The notes: generated from the letters alone by a model not told the origin. Counted from the first letter of the stretch, positions 37,151 to 50,210 are shown. The stretch: 64,000 nucleotides of DNA from Rhabdophis nuchalis (GCA_039707465.1 CM077649.1:14279501-14343500), one strand, 5' to 3'. Made by a program: numbers and translations.

Positions 37151-37775
37151 TAAGTGTAGTAAGCAGTAAGATTTTATGTCCTAACAAGTTAATAGACATT
37201 ATAACAAAATACACATAAATTCCAATCATTTTTTTAAAGTATTCTTAAATAACCACAATTAATTAGTAAAGGAATCTGTGTATGTTTGGGCACACACTTT
37301 CTCAAATCTTGAAATCAGATTGGATACCTCCACCCTCATATCATGATCTACATTGATTTTCATCCAATACCTGCTTTTTTTTCATAGCAACTGCCAAAAA
37401 ATCAGCTTCACAAAGATTGGACGTTGCAAACCCCAACTTTACAAATAAATGGAGCAAAAATTTAAAATATTCCATGATGCCCCTGTGAGTTTGCTAACCG
37501 CACACAGCTTGAGAACTGTTGAACTAAGCTATAATTCCAAGCCCTGCATTCAAAGTCACAGTGCTTTGTGGTAGATACTTTACTCCTTATTTGTTTACTG
37601 ACTTATTGAGTATTCTTTACTAGGGATGTGCAAATTGCAGAAATGATTCAAACCTTAAACCATTATAGTATCTTTCTGCTGGTTTTTTAAGTAACTCAGT
37701 TTATTTAATTCTTGCACGTGAGCCTAAAAAGCAAAGTGGCTGCTTTAAGAGTCATATTAATGTTGATGAATCAAT
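37150..37775. other. Non-coding, possibly 3' UTR or intergenic
   Basis: Nothing recognised. Confidence 0.45.
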
Positions 37776-37784
37776 CCTTTAAAG

Positions 37785-37920
37785 CAGGGGTCTCCAACCT
37801 TTGCAACTTTAAGTCTGAAGGACTTCAGCTCCCAGATTTCTCCAGCCAGCTGTGCTGGCTGGAGAATTCTGGGAGCTGAAGTCCTTCAGACTTAAAAGTT
37901 GCAAAGGTTGGAGACCCCTG
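37785..37920. mobile_element. hAT-type palindromic MITE
   Basis: caggggtctccaacc to ggttggagacccctg; duplication ctttaaag / ctttaaaa (7 of 8). Confidence 0.88.
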
Positions 37921-38438
37921 CTTTAAAATAGCCATTTTGTTGCAGGTCTCTACAGAAGCCTGGGGGGAAAAAGATTGCTTTTTCTGAATAGTAGATGCAG
38001 AGTTTGTACGAGATCTGAAATATTTTTTCCGAATTATTATTGAAGGGATGCACTTTAGACCAATTAGCTATCACTGAAAGCCAAATTGTTTTTGTACCAT
38101 ATTGTGAAAAAAAACCCTCAACTGCCAAGAGGCATCATGTTGTAAATGTTTGGAGGCATTCCTTTGAAAATCTATTCTCAAGTGGATTGAAGAAGCTTTA
38201 AACAAAACATATTCTCCCAACTATGAAAAAGTGCTTTTTCAGCCTTTTTATTTTCAGCCTGTGCTCTTTTTTCTTTCTTTTTTTTAAAATCCTGGTTAGG
38301 TTTTGTTTTTTTTGTTTGTCTAGTTTTGTTTACGGATGTCAATAGGAGACATGTTGAAAAGAAGCTATTCTTCAGTTACAAAAAATGATTCGAGGGCTTT
38401 TCACTGTAAGGTTTTACACTCACAAATAGCCAATCTCG

Positions 38439-38444
38439 AATAAA
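38439..38444 (+). promoter_or_regulatory. Candidate poly(A) signal AATAAA
   Basis: First canonical AATAAA downstream of the RCAN1 stop that is not inside a recognised repeat. A distal 3' end for RCAN1 here is only a possibility. Confidence 0.3.
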
Positions 38445-38989
38445 TAGCTTTATAAAGTCAGTAGTACAGAATGGCTTGTATTTTAATATTCTAGCTTTTG
38501 CCCTATATGCTTGATAAATCTTTCTTAAATGTACGCTGAAAGTTCTGAGGACTAGAAGATACCAACCGTTTATATTTCACAGCAAATGTTAAGCATGCTG
38601 AGTGTACTGTATATATTGATCAGAATGTAGAACTTAACATCTTCGTGCCTGAATTTACCCATTCAGAGTTAAGGCATCTGTAATGCTGCAGGATGTGGAA
38701 CTCTTGAATAGGTATGCTCCAGTGCTTTGCTTCTGTTTTGTGTAACTTGATTGATGAAAAAATTATGTAGAGAGTCCTTTGTTCTTGCCAAATATTACAC
38801 TCAACAAAATATACTTTTTGAATTTAGAGTCTTTATTGTTTTCATTACATTTGGTACTGATTCCTCACAAAAACAATTAGTAAAAGAGAAGCATGTCTTC
38901 CTGAGTGGTCACTAATATTTAGACAAAGAATCTTACATAAATTAGAATATAAAATTAAATGTATGAGCAGTTGTTAAAGATACCTCCAG

Positions 38990-39550
38990 GTTCTCCCATG
39001 TAACACCGCTCCTGCGCGAGCTGCATTGGCTGCCTGTCGTCTTTCGGGTGCGCTTCAAGGTGTTAGTTATCATCTTTAAAGCGCTCCATGGCACGGGACC
39101 TAGCTATCTGCGGGATCGCATTCTGCCCCATACCTCCCTGCGGCCGATTCGCTCCCACAGAGAGGGACTTCTCCGGGTGCCGTCCACTAGGCAGGGCCAG
39201 CGGGCGACGCCCAGGATAAGGGCCTTCTCTGTGGTGGGCCCAGCCCTCTGGAACGACCTTCCCCCCGAAATCAGAACAACTACTGACCTTCGCTCCTTCA
39301 GACAGCAATTAAAAACATACTTCTTTCGCTTGGCTGGCCTAGGGTAATTTTAAATTTTTACATTTTAAATTTTAGGGGTTTTAGGGATAGCCTAGTTTAT
39401 AGGAGTTTTTAGCGCAGGGCAAGTTTAATTTGTTTTTAATTTTGTATTTCTGTCTGTTTTAACTGTTTTTAATTCCCTGTGCCCCGCCTCGAGTCCCTTC
39501 GGGGAGAGAGAGCGGGTTATAAATAAAATTATTATTATTATTATTATTAT
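38990..39550 (+). mobile_element. L2-like LINE 3' fragment with (ATT)n tail
   Basis: A 99-residue open frame (39048-39347) with VLVIIFKALHGTGPSYLRDR and FSVVGPALWNDLPPEIR. 3' end tcgagtcccttcggggagag, then ATT repeats at 39528-39550. Confidence 0.9.
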
Positions 39551-39551
39551 A

Positions 39552-40365
39552 TACCAAGCATTAAGTTTTCAGAATGATATTTAATATGCCCCATGCTTAT
39601 TTGCATGAAAGGTGATAAGAATTATTTGGAATACTTCTCTTGTCCTGCAGGGAGTGCTAAATACCCAATAATATAGCATTAATTCTTACAATAAGCTGGA
39701 GAAGCTAGCCTGCTAAGAATCCTAATTGAAAATAAACTACTTGCGCAAAAACAACTTGCATAAACTTTGAGATTGCTTAAAACATTCCATTTGACCTAGA
39801 AAGAACAAATGCATGATAAATTCCATTATGATGCATATTAAAATGTATTTTACCATCCCTGTCTTATTCCAAGGAAGTGGATAGTCATCTACATGATTCC
39901 TATTCCTAGTACATACGCCACTGAATTATTAAACTTAATATTTAATAATATTTTGATAGCATGTGGAAAACATCAATTGTCCAGTTTTATCGAGTGACAT
40001 TTTCTCACAAAAATTTTAAAGCACCCCAAAAGTACTACAATTGGTTTATTTGACTTATCTCCTCTTTTAAAGGAAAAACTGTATTCTATATTTGCTCAGA
40101 TGAGAAAGAATATATTTGTTTTGTACCCTTTTTATCTGTTTACTGTGACTCAATCCTGGAAAAATAAAATAATTATTTTTGCTGACTTTTATAGTTGCTG
40201 AGTCCAGTTAGGGCTATAATACATTGATAGATTTTCAGCATTAACCCATCCTGCCTGGGGAATTCTGGAAATTGAAGTCCATGTACCTTAAAGTTGCCAA
40301 GATTGAGAAACACTGCTTCAAATACAAGTTCATACAGTGTATAAAGTATAGGTTGGATAAAATAA
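39552..40365. other. Non-coding; one degraded MITE arm
   Basis: At about 40254-40316, ggggaattctggaaattgaa followed by ccttaaagttgccaagattg looks like one old arm of the hAT palindrome family. Otherwise nothing recognised. Confidence 0.45.
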
Positions 40366-40367
40366 TA

Positions 40368-40578
40368 GCAAAGGCAATAGCACTTTGACTTATATACTGC
40401 TTTACACTGCTTTACAGACCTCTCTAAGTGGTTTAGAGAGTCAACGTATTGCCCCCAACTATCTGGGTCCTCATTTTACCCACCTCAGAAGGATGGAAGG
40501 CTGTCAATCTTGAGCTTGGTGAGACAGCAGAAGTAGCTGCCGTACTGCATTCTAACCACTGTGCCAGCGTAGCTCCAA
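40368..40578 (-). mobile_element. tRNA-derived SINE
   Basis: Reverse complement relative of the copy at 27112, with cattctaaccactgtgccag as the inverted A-box end. Confidence 0.72.
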
Positions 40579-40937
40579 ACAAACTTCATATATGATATCT
40601 TTTTGCTAGGTATCTGTTACTCCCTTAGTCCAGTGGTGCGTCAGGGGAATCTTATATTTTGAGAAGCAACGTCTTTCCTTGTCTTGCAACCAACACATTG
40701 ACAGAATGTACACTTTTCATTCTGTTAATGAAAAATTCTGCCTGTTTCCATGCAACATTTTGGGTCCTTCCAAGTGAGATCCAAGACTAATGTTGGTTTC
40801 AAGTCTTGGTTGGTTTCAAGTCAAGTGTAGGTAGCCCTCAACTTACGACCACAATTGAGCCCAGAGTTTCTGTTGCTAAGTGAATTTTGCCCTATTTTAC
40901 AAGTTTCCTTGCCACCGTTGTTAAGTGAATCGGAGTT

Positions 40938-41403
40938 GTTATTTATTTTTTTATTTTATTTTTTATTTATTTTTATCGAATTTGTACCCCGCCCTTCTCC
41001 TTGTTAGGACCCAGGGCGGCGCACAGGCATTATTAAAACCACAATAAAACAATATGCATCGTTAAAAACATATTAAATTAATTAAACCCGTGCTAAAAAA
41101 CCCATTTAAAACCCTGCTTAATTACAATTTATACATAAAAAGTCAGAAACGGAGGGCTATGCTAGGCCGGCCTGTTGGAATAGAAATGTCTTAAGATGTT
41201 GGCGGAAGAGGCGGAGGTCCGAGATAGTGCGTAGGTCGGGGGGGTAGGTCGTTCCAGAGGGCCGGGCCCGCCACAGAGAAGGCCCTTCCCCTGGGTATCG
41301 CCAACCGGCATTGCCCGGCCGACATCACCCGGAAAAGACCCTCTCTGTGGGAGCGGATCAGACGAAGGGATGTATGGGGCAGGAGACGGTCTCGTATATA
41401 AGT
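40938..41403 (-). mobile_element. L2-like LINE 3' fragment, nested
   Basis: The minus strand carries IRDRLLPHTSLRLIRSHREG and AFSVAGPALWNDLP; ATTTT-rich tail at the low-coordinate end with accccgcccttctccttgtt. Confidence 0.85.
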
Positions 41404-41599
41404 TAGTAACATAGTAAATCTGGCTACCCCAGTCACTTGGCTGTCAGAAGGTTGCAAAAAATGATCACATGACCCCAAGGACATTGCAACCATCATAAAT
41501 ATGATCCAGTTGCCAAGCATCTGATTGTATAATGTGATCACTGGGATGCTGCAACAGTCATAAATGTGAAAAATGGTCATGTCACTTTTTTCAGTGTGG

Positions 41600-42018
41600 G
41601 TCACTATACAATACAATACAATAGCAGAGTTGGAAGGGGCCTTGGAGGTCATCTAGTCCAACTCCCTGCCTAGGCAGGAAGCCCTATACCATTTCAGACA
41701 AATGGCTATCCAACATCTTCTTGAAGACTTGCAGTGTTGGGGCATTCACAACTTCTGGAGGCAACTTCTGTTCCACTGACTAATTGTCCTCACTGTCAGG
41801 AAATTTCTCCTCAGTCCTAAGTTGCTTCTCTCCTTGATTAGTTGCTTCTTGTCCTGCCCTCAGGTGCCTTGGAGAATAGTTTGACTCCCTCTTCTTTGTG
41901 GCAACCCCTGAGATATCGGAACACTGCTATCATGTCTTCCCTAGTCCTTCTTTTTATTAAACTAGACATACCCAGTTCCTGCAACCGTTCTTCATATGTT
42001 TTAGTCTCCAGTCCCCTA
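41600..42018 (-). mobile_element. CR1 LINE 3' fragment, nested
   Basis: TTGTA-type tail (read as atacaatacaatac on +), CR1 end ccttggaggtcatctagtcc and the ORF2 C-terminal words [20 protein letters not shown] on the minus strand. Confidence 0.88.
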
Positions 42019-42059
42019 TAACAGTTCACTAAATGAACTGTTATAAGTCAAAGACTGCC

Positions 42060-42445
42060 TGTTTTGCTGTGATAGAAAAAAAGGACTCTCTTAGGTTTTC
42101 TATTATTGCATTCATGAGCAAAGCAGGACAGACTTGACAACACTGCCCAATTTTGATGCAGTTCCTATTCCCTAATAACTAGCAGAATTGTAGAAATTAT
42201 TTCAAGAAGAAAGTTATGATTTCAACCATTAAGTAATGTTGCTTTGGTTAAGGAAGCCTGACTACTTCATGATTATTGGCACTCTTTATTTTATGAATGC
42301 AAGTTAAAATTTCCGCCACCAACGTTTTTGTCTTTGATATCATTCCAGTTTAAAACTGGGCTTATTATGGTAATCTTGAATTTTTAACTGGTTTGAGTGT
42401 GAGAACTGAAAAACTAATTGAGCTTTTAGTCACATCCGCAGCAAA
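42060..42445. other. Non-coding sequence
   Basis: Nothing recognised. Confidence 0.45.
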
Positions 42446-42455
42446 CCATCATGAT

Positions 42456-42822
42456 CAGTGGTGGGATTCAGCCAGTTCGCACCTATTCGGAAGAACCGGT
42501 TGCGAACTTTCTAGGCAGTTCGGAGAACTGGTTATTGGAAGAAATCTCAATTTTGGTTTTTTTCCACTTTACAGGACTAATGCTGTATGGAAGGCAGGAA
42601 GGAAACATTCTGGGGTTGTTTCTAGCCTCATCTTTATTGCCCTGCTTACAGAAACTGCCTTTCTGGTTAACCCTTATTATATTGTAACAGCTAAGGCGAA
42701 GCGCCCATCGACCTGAATGATGTTGGCTATGCCCACACAGTCACATGACCACTGAGCCATGCCTACCCAGCTGGTTATTATGGCACAGAACCAGTTGTTA
42801 AATTATTTAAATCCCACCACTG
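42456..42822. mobile_element. hAT-type element
   Basis: cagtggtgggattcagcc to aaatcccaccactg; perfect duplication atcatgat (42448-42455 and 42823-42830). Confidence 0.9.
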
Positions 42823-42884
42823 ATCATGATGTAAAATGATAACAAGTGAAGAGGGGAATATTATCATTTTAGTGCACCCTGTAC

Positions 42885-42888
<4 letters not shown>

Positions 42889-42915
<27 letters not shown>

Positions 42916-42950
42916 TGTATGTATGTATGTATGTATGTATGTATGTATAT
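42889..42950. repeat. (ATGT)n microsatellite
   Basis: About 14 tandem atgt units leading into the hammerhead fold-back. Confidence 0.9.
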
Positions 42951-42988
42951 ATGTTACTTTTTGAGCTGATCAATAAATAAGTCAGGGA

Positions 42989-43035
42989 GACTAGTATAGA
43001 TCTATTTCGAGCTTTTTAGCTCTCATCAGCTAGCC
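42989..43035 (-). ncRNA. Predicted hammerhead ribozyme (copy 5)
   Basis: Helix I GGCTAG/CTAGTC, core CTGATGA, helix II GAGCT/AGCTC with loop AAAA, GAAA, helix III ATAG/CTAT, cleavage triplet ATA. Helix I differs from copies 1-4 by a compensated pair. The core is intact. Confidence 0.82.
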
Positions 43036-43100
43036 ATACTCTTACTGGGATTTGAACCAGGGCTGTATTACATGCTAGGCAGGAGCCTTAGCCATTAGGC

Positions 43101-43142
43101 CAGCATGAGAGCTAAAAAGCTCGAAATAGATCTATACTAGTT
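43101..43142 (+). ncRNA. Broken hammerhead copy 6
   Basis: Reads ccagcATGAGAGCTAAAAAG and on through the CGAAA segment and helix III; two bases of the CTGATGA core are missing at the left edge. Predicted inactive. It is the inverted partner of copy 5. Confidence 0.7.
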
Positions 43143-43174
43143 TCCCTGACTTATTTATTGATCAGCTCAAAAAC

Positions 43175-43290
43175 ATAACATATTAAAAAATTACACAACG
43201 GAACTCTGTCTAGATGGTCTCTGGTGATGAGCTGAAAGGCAGAAAAGGAGAGCAGTGTGCTTCCTCCCTTAATTGGGACTTAACAGGGTG
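43175..43290 (+). repeat. Module B copy
   Basis: ttacacaacggaactctgtc, gatggtctctggtgatgagc, hairpin GCT-GAAA-GGC, cttaattgggacttaacagg, gttgtgacac. Confidence 0.6.
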
Positions 43291-43327
43291 TTGTGACACA
43301 AATATATATTAACAGGGTGTTGTGACA

Positions 43328-43470
43328 CACATATTAAAAAAAAAAAGCACACAACGGAATTCATTGCTTTCTGTCTAGATGGTCTCTGGTGATGAGCTGA
43401 AAGGCAGAAAAGGAAACAGTATGTCTCCTCCCTTAATTGGGGCCCTAACAAGGTGTTGTGGAACATTTAT
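43328..43470 (+). repeat. Module B copy (tandem)
   Basis: Second copy directly after the first, sharing acagggtgttgtgacacac at the junction, then gatggtctctggtgatgagc and gtctcctcccttaattgggg. Confidence 0.6.
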
Positions 43471-43517
43471 ATATAATATAAATGTTTTTGAGTTGATTTA
43501 TTGATCAGCTCAAAAAC

Positions 43518-43518
43518 G

Positions 43519-43572
<54 letters not shown>
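43518..43572. repeat. (CA)n microsatellite
   Basis: About 26 CA units. Confidence 0.95.

Positions 43573-44181
<609 letters not shown>

Positions 44182-44264
<83 letters not shown>
44182..44264. repeat. (TA)n array
   Basis: Uninterrupted TA dinucleotides followed by TTTA units. Confidence 0.95.
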
Positions 44265-44267
<3 letters not shown>

Positions 44268-44395
44268 TTATTTATTTCACGGGTGTAGGTATGCTGGCAT
44301 TGCTGGCTTCGGGGATTTTCCCGTGTATAAGGCATGGAGATGTTATTGCAACGTTTCGGCAAGATCTCACTTGCCATCATCAGGCAGGCTTCTAT
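44268..44395 (-). repeat. Module C, single copy
   Basis: On the minus strand: CTGATGAT, stem GGCAAG/CTTGCC with loop TGAGAT, GAAACGTTGC, then cacgggaaaatccccg-type sequence. It shares layout with 7495-7723 and 20958-21194 but has different stem bases. Confidence 0.7.
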
Positions 44396-44580
44396 GTAAT
44401 TGTTTTCACAACATCCTGTTAGGGCCCCAATTAAGGGCCCCACAACATACTGTTAGGTATGCCCAAATATGCCCAAAAATGGGTAGCAGAAAGCTCCCTT
44501 CCTCCCATATTTGGGCATACCAGGTGCTCTGACATAAACAATGACTTATTTCCCTGGCTCAGCTGATAAAGGAGTAGAAC

Positions 44581-44720
44581 TCTTGGCCGAATGGTTAAGG
44601 CTGCTGCCTGACATGCAAACGGCCTGAGTTTGAATCCCAATAAGGGTATGGCTATGTGATGAGAGCTAAACAGCTCGAAATAGATCTATCATAGTCTCTC
44701 TTTATTTATTTATCTATCAG
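44581..44720 (+). mobile_element. tRNA-hammerhead SINE-like unit (best tRNA part)
   Basis: cttggccgaatggttaaggc (A-box TGGTTAAGGC 44592-44601) and AGTTTGAATCC (B-box 44627-44637) read like a Leu/Ser-type tRNA 5' half and T-loop. The hammerhead follows 12 bases later, then a tctctttatttatttatcta tail. Not a functional tRNA gene: no closing acceptor stem was found. Confidence 0.75.
44650..44696 (+). ncRNA. Hammerhead copy 9, core mutated
   Basis: Helix I GGCTAT/ATAGTC is fully paired with two compensated changes from copy 1. Helix II is GAGCT/AGCTC over AAAC; GAAA, helix III and ATC triplet are intact. The core reads GTGATGA, losing the invariant C, so it is predicted inactive. Confidence 0.8.
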
Positions 44721-44724
44721 TACA

Positions 44725-45450
44725 AATGCACACAAAATGGTTTTCTGCCTGAAAGGCTCCTAGGTTGGAGCTGCAAGGCAACATGGGTAGCAGCATTTCC
44801 ATGAGGTCATCAGCTTACATTTTCAGGCATTTGCCCCCCTGCAAGCCCCCATGGGTGTGCTAACTGTGCCTGGTGAATTGTACACCAATTGAGTTCTGTC
44901 AGGAACTGACTGTAGTGTTTGCACACTTTGTTAGTTCAAGGCAAGATTAATAGAAAGAAATATCTTGATTATAGACCCTGGTTGGTTTCAACGTTGACTT
45001 TGGTTTTTGCAAACAAATCCCACCTCAAAAGTAAAGGGGTTGCGTTTGATAAATAATTTTTATTGGGGGAAAAACTAACCATTATAATGTAAGAGGGAAA
45101 CATCAAATCCCCAGTTGGCTCCATATGAAAAACTATAAATGTTAAGTATATTTGTATAAACCTTTAAAAATAGAAATTAATCTCTTCTGTAAGAAAGATC
45201 TTTTCATTTTGGAAAGCTGATTTTTTAGCATCAGAAGAGTTTTCTATTGCTCGTGCTTCAATTATGCGTTTATTTCAATTTGGACTTTTCCCCTTTGAAC
45301 TCTGCTTTTTTAAAAACTATGTTAACTAAACGTAAGGAAGAGAGGAAATTTCTTTTCCTCTCTTCCTTTTAAAACCCATTAATTGCTTCATTGCAGAATA
45401 CAAATAATACATTGTAGAACATAAATCATAACTACTGTAATCCAGTTTCT
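44725..45450. other. Non-coding sequence
   Basis: Nothing recognised. Confidence 0.45.
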
Positions 45451-45591
45451 ATATACAAGTAGCCCAAGAGTTATGACCACAACTGAGCCCAAAATTTCCT
45501 CTGCTAAGTGAATCTGTGCAGTTGTTAATTTAGTAACACAGTTGTTAGGTGAATCCAGCTTCCCCACTGATTTTGCTTGCTGACCCCAGGA

Positions 45592-45724
45592 CAGGGGTCT
45601 GCAAAGTTGGCTCTTTTAAGACTGGTGGACTTCAACTCCCAGAGTTCCCCAGCCAGCTGCTGGCTGGGGAACTCTGGGAGTTGAAGTCCACCAGTCTTAA
45701 AAGAGCCAACTTTGCAGACCCCTG
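45592..45724. mobile_element. hAT-type palindromic MITE, nested
   Basis: Perfect duplication ccccagga (45584-45591 and 45725-45732), the one clear case without a central TA. Confidence 0.9.
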
Positions 45725-45762
45725 CCCCAGGACACTGCAACCATTATAAATATGAATCAGTT

Positions 45763-46377
<615 letters not shown>

Positions 46378-46774
46378 TGACTTTTGAGCACGTGAACATG
46401 AAAATGCTTGCAATAGTTGTAAGTATGAAAAATGGTCGTAAGTCACTTTTTTCAGTGTCATCGTAATTTTGAATGGCCACTGAAAGGTTGTAAATCAAAG
46501 ACAATCTAATAAAAATTAAAACGTGACAATTAAAAAATTGAAACATACATTTCAAAATAGAAAATGTATATCAATGTTAATTATAATTTCTAAAATACAT
46601 ATGAACATTGCGTTGCTTAGACTTTAGTTGATGCTTAGTATGACAGCGATAAGTTGCAAAATCATGAATTATTTTTGTAGCATGGAAATAATTTATTGTT
46701 TTAATACTGATTTTAATACTGCTGATTCTGTAAAGTTTTGCATCTGTTTTACTGTGCAGCTTTACTTTTTTTTA

Positions 46775-47212
46775 TTATTATTATTTATATTTATATCCCG
46801 CCCTTCTCCACAGAGGACCCAGGGCGGCGCACAGGAAATTTAAAAATATACAAAAGTCCAAAAATAAATACATAATTTAAAATATATATTAAATTATCCT
46901 GATCCTATGCTAAAAACCAAATTATTAAAATACCCAATTTAAAACTTTCTAAAAGTCCCCGAGGGAGGTTAGGCTAGGCCGGCTTTTTGGAAAAGGTATG
47001 TCTTTAGACATTGGCGGAAGAGGCGGAGGCCGGTGATGGTGCGTAATTCAGGGGGTAGGTCATTCTAAAGGGCTGGGCCCGCCACAGAGAAGGCCCTTCC
47101 CCTGGGTGTCGCCAGTCGGCATTGTCCGGCCGACGGCACCCTGAGAAGGCCCTCTCTGTGTGAGCGTATCGGTCTAAGGGATGTATGGGGCAGGAGGCGG
47201 TCTCGCATATAT
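46775..47212 (-). mobile_element. L2-like LINE 3' fragment
   Basis: tatcccgcccttctccacag and cagggcggcgcacagg at the low end; the body matches 16263-16862. ATT-rich tail at 46770-46790. Confidence 0.85.
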
Positions 47213-47268
47213 AATTTGTTATGCCTCTACATCATATCTAAGTAAGAGCTTACATATATGCCCTATAA

Positions 47269-47599
47269 CAGGGGTCCCCAACCTTTTTGGCACCAGGGAC
47301 CAGTTTCATGTTAAAAAAATTCCGCGGACCGGTGGCCATGGCTCGGCCAGCGTAGAGGGGGAGGGGGAATAGACGGCGCATGTGCATGGGGGGGTGAGTC
47401 GGCTTACTCGCCCCTCTCGGGCCAATGGAGCGAGCGGCAGCAACTGCGCTCTTCCGCCCCCGGTGCACGCTCTGCCCAGGGGGCTGCACCCTCCTCCTCC
47501 TCTCCGGCCCTTTCTAAGAATTGTGCCGCTCACTGCAGCCCGGTTCCTATCAAGCCACGGACCGGCACCGGTCCACGGACCGGGGGTTGGGGACCCCTG
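47269..47599 (+). mobile_element. hAT-type element
   Basis: caggggtccccaaccttttt to ggttggggacccctg with internal ggaccggtg / caccggtcc. Perfect duplication ccctataa (47261-47268 and 47600-47607). Confidence 0.9.
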
Positions 47600-47999
47600 C
47601 CCTATAAATAATGTTGGTTTTATATATGCATTTTGAATTCTGTCATATTTTTTAGTGTCCCTCTGTCTTATTTAAGACCAGATTTTATCCTGGTAAACCA
47701 GCCTAGGTATGGAACAGCCTTCATTAAGTAACTCTTGCTATATATTTAGTCTTGGACTTTGAATGGACCGTATTTGCACATGCTCTTTCCAACCTCCAAA
47801 AAAGTTCTATCCAAATTTCATTTCCTCTACAACATATTTCTAATATTGAATTAACCAAATGCTGTGATTGTCTAACATGCTTTAGGTGCCAGCGCTTACT
47901 TTAATTCTCATTGTCTCAAAGACAGACTTTTGAAAAGCATAAAAACTTTAAAAAAAACTATTTAAATTATATTATCCAATCACTGTTAAATTGAAATTG

Positions 48000-48105
48000 A
48001 AAGGTCAGCAGTTCGGTGGTTTAAATCCCTAGTACAGGTCTCCTGTGTGAGCAGAGGGTTGGACTAGATGACCTTCAAGGTCCCTTCCAACTCTGTTACT
48101 GTTAA
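48000..48105 (+). mobile_element. SINE with CR1-like 3' end
   Basis: aaaggtcagcagttcggtgg resembles a tRNA B-box region and is joined to a CR1-type end, gttggactagatgaccttca. It may be a SINE that borrowed the CR1 tail, or two adjoining fragments. Confidence 0.5.
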
Positions 48106-48269
48106 AATTGCATAAATCACATCTTTTGGGAAGAAAGGAGTTTGAGGATTTTAATTCTGAGTGTTGTTATTATTATGGTTAATCTTCAACTCGATTCACA
48201 GTCTGGGACTGGTAAAAACTTAACAGTGCAAGGCATCACCTGATATTGCAATATCAGTGAACCAGATTT

Positions 48270-48312
48270 AGTAGTAGTAGTAGTAAGAGTAGTAGTAGTA
48301 AGAGTAGTAGTA
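48270..48312. repeat. (TAG)n-type short tandem repeat
   Basis: tagtagtagtagtaagagta repeated about twice. Confidence 0.8.
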
Positions 48313-48552
48313 GAACAATGTGGAATACATTAGTCAGTTCTTTAGTTGCTGTTGACGTTCATTCACATCAAGTTCTTTTCAAGAATCCAAGAAATGTTGT
48401 AGTGCAGGGGTGTCAAACACAAGGCCCACAAGCCAGATACGTATTGGTATAGTATATGTGCGGATCTAAGGAGTGTGGCCTTTTGTGGTTACTAGACAGA
48501 CATTTTTATCAATCCACACATTTTCAATGTGCCATCCAGGTATGGTTTATGC

Positions 48553-48685
48553 CAGGGGTCTGCAAAGTGGGCTCTTTTAAGACTGGTGGACTTCAACTCC
48601 CAGAATTCCCCAGCCAGCTTGGCTGGCTGGGGAATTCTGGGAGTTGAAGTCCACCAGTCTTAAGAGTCGACTTTGCAGACCCCTG
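48553..48685. mobile_element. hAT-type palindromic MITE
   Basis: caggggtctgcaaag to ctttgcagacccctg; perfect duplication gtttatgc (48545-48552 and 48686-48693). The start of another hAT-like element, caggggtgtcaaacac, lies at about 48404 with no right end. Confidence 0.9.
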
Positions 48686-48693
48686 GTTTATGC

Positions 48694-50210
48694 CATAATT
48701 GTTCAATTATAATTTTTAGATCTTGATACCTTGTAATCGTGTCCACTTCTTTCTCTTTTCTATTCTACCATCTTGTGGTATTATTACCACATCAATTATT
48801 CATACTTTCTTCTTTTCAGCCACAGTTAAATCTGTTGTGTTCAGATTTTATCAGTCTACATTTGGAAATCCCATAATGTTTTAACCATCTCGTTTCCAAC
48901 TACCTTTTCAACTATATGTTCTCAGTTTTTCGTTGCTGGTATTTGGCAAATTTTAAGCACATTCCAGTGAATTATTTTGGTGAGTGTGTTTTTATGATCA
49001 GTTTGTGCAATCTTCTTGCATAAACTACAGTATATACGATCTACAGTTTCGTCTTGCTTCTTTGCACTTTGATTCATTTGATGTTTTTTTAATTCTGGCT
49101 TTGATTGCATTAATTCTAATAGCTTACTCTTGAGCAGGCAAAATCAAACCTACAGTTGTTGTTTTAAATGTTCTAGTTAAGCCATTACCAGCTTTTAGCT
49201 TTATTTACATTCCCTTCAAACCTTTTTAGAAATTGACCAGGTTAATAATATAATGGACAATGATATTAAATCATTTAATTATATGCCAATTTCTGAAGTT
49301 CACATCTATCATTCTTTGTATATCAGGGTTCCTTAATTGTCAAGACAAATAATAGATCTGTTCTGGAGTGCTATCAGTTTATGAAATTTTGCATTTATAC
49401 ATGCCAAAATTATGGAAGCCGTTATTACTCACACCAAGAAATGAACAACAGGAAAATTTTCTCTTTGTTTTACATTTTCTCATTTCGCCTTCTCCCTGTT
49501 TTCTTTTTCTCTTTGCACTTTGCACTTTAATTTTTCTGTTCTTTTTTATTATTTTTCTTAATTTGTATTAGTTTTTTTTTTTTTACTTTTGTACTTTGAA
49601 ACTTCAATAAAAAGTATTATAAAAGTTCACAAGGAAAGACTCTCCCCATAGATGCAGTTTAAGCACATCTCGGTGGTACAAGATGAATGGAAACCACTGA
49701 AACAACATGTTGCATACTGAATTTCCTGGGTTGACTTCATCACTTCTTGAGTAATTCAGAAGATTCTAATCTGAAACTCTTAAATTAGCAATGTTTTGTA
49801 TATGGAAATTTTAATGCAACTTTAATTATACATTGCGAAAGAATAATACAGCTTCAATATATAGGTCAGAAGATTTCTTTTTTCATATTTCTGTGGTCCT
49901 CTGTTGCTACAGTCACCTGGGCAGAAAGCTTGATACATTTGCTTGCTTAAATCTTGTAGAGTTCTTAAATATTAGATAGAAAGAAGTCTTCTATTAATCT
50001 TATTATCCTAATGTAAAGTAACGAATTATAAAATGCCCAGAAGCAATTCAACTCAAAAGCCCCTTAGAAAGCACTAAAGAAGACTTTTAAAGATATTAGT
50101 TCCTTGGTAAATCATCTGACATCAAATGGCTCTATTGGTAGTTAGCCTAATTTTATGTTGTATTTTATGACAGCTAATCTTCTCAAAGGAGTTTCTTCTT
50201 TTGGGCTCAT
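48694..50210. other. Non-coding sequence
   Basis: No recognised gene or repeat. T-rich stretch at 49530-49590. Confidence 0.45.

Larger units (their letters stand above)
40836..42055. mobile_element. DNA element interrupted by two LINEs
   Basis: Left end gtaggtagccctcaacttac and right end gttataagtcaaagactgcc are inverted relatives. Internal words gtcacttttttcagtg and aaaaatggtcatgtc match the second copy at 45455-46510. It is split by an L2-like LINE (40938-41403) and a CR1 LINE (41600-42018). The superfamily is not assigned. Confidence 0.65.
42958..43175 (-). mobile_element. Fold-back copy of the tRNA-hammerhead unit
   Basis: On the minus strand: A-box TGGCTAAGGC (reverse of 43085-43094), B-box GGTTCAAATCC (reverse of 43048-43058), hammerhead 42989-43035 and tail to 42958. 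A second, inverted hammerhead-tail piece follows at 43104-43175, so the tRNA-like part forms the loop of a large hairpin. Confidence 0.75.

Noticed and set aside
36640..37218. 192-residue ORF
   Set aside because: Lies inside the large TA-flanked MITE and its simple repeats; composition follows CT/TA repeats and no domain is visible.
43190..43290. Module B as another hammerhead
   Set aside because: tGATGAG and a hairpin are present, but no GAAA in the right place and no helix III or cleavage triplet.
44581..44640. A real tRNA gene
   Set aside because: A-box and B-box are present but no acceptor stem closes, and the same head recurs in repeated units, so it is the SINE-like promoter.
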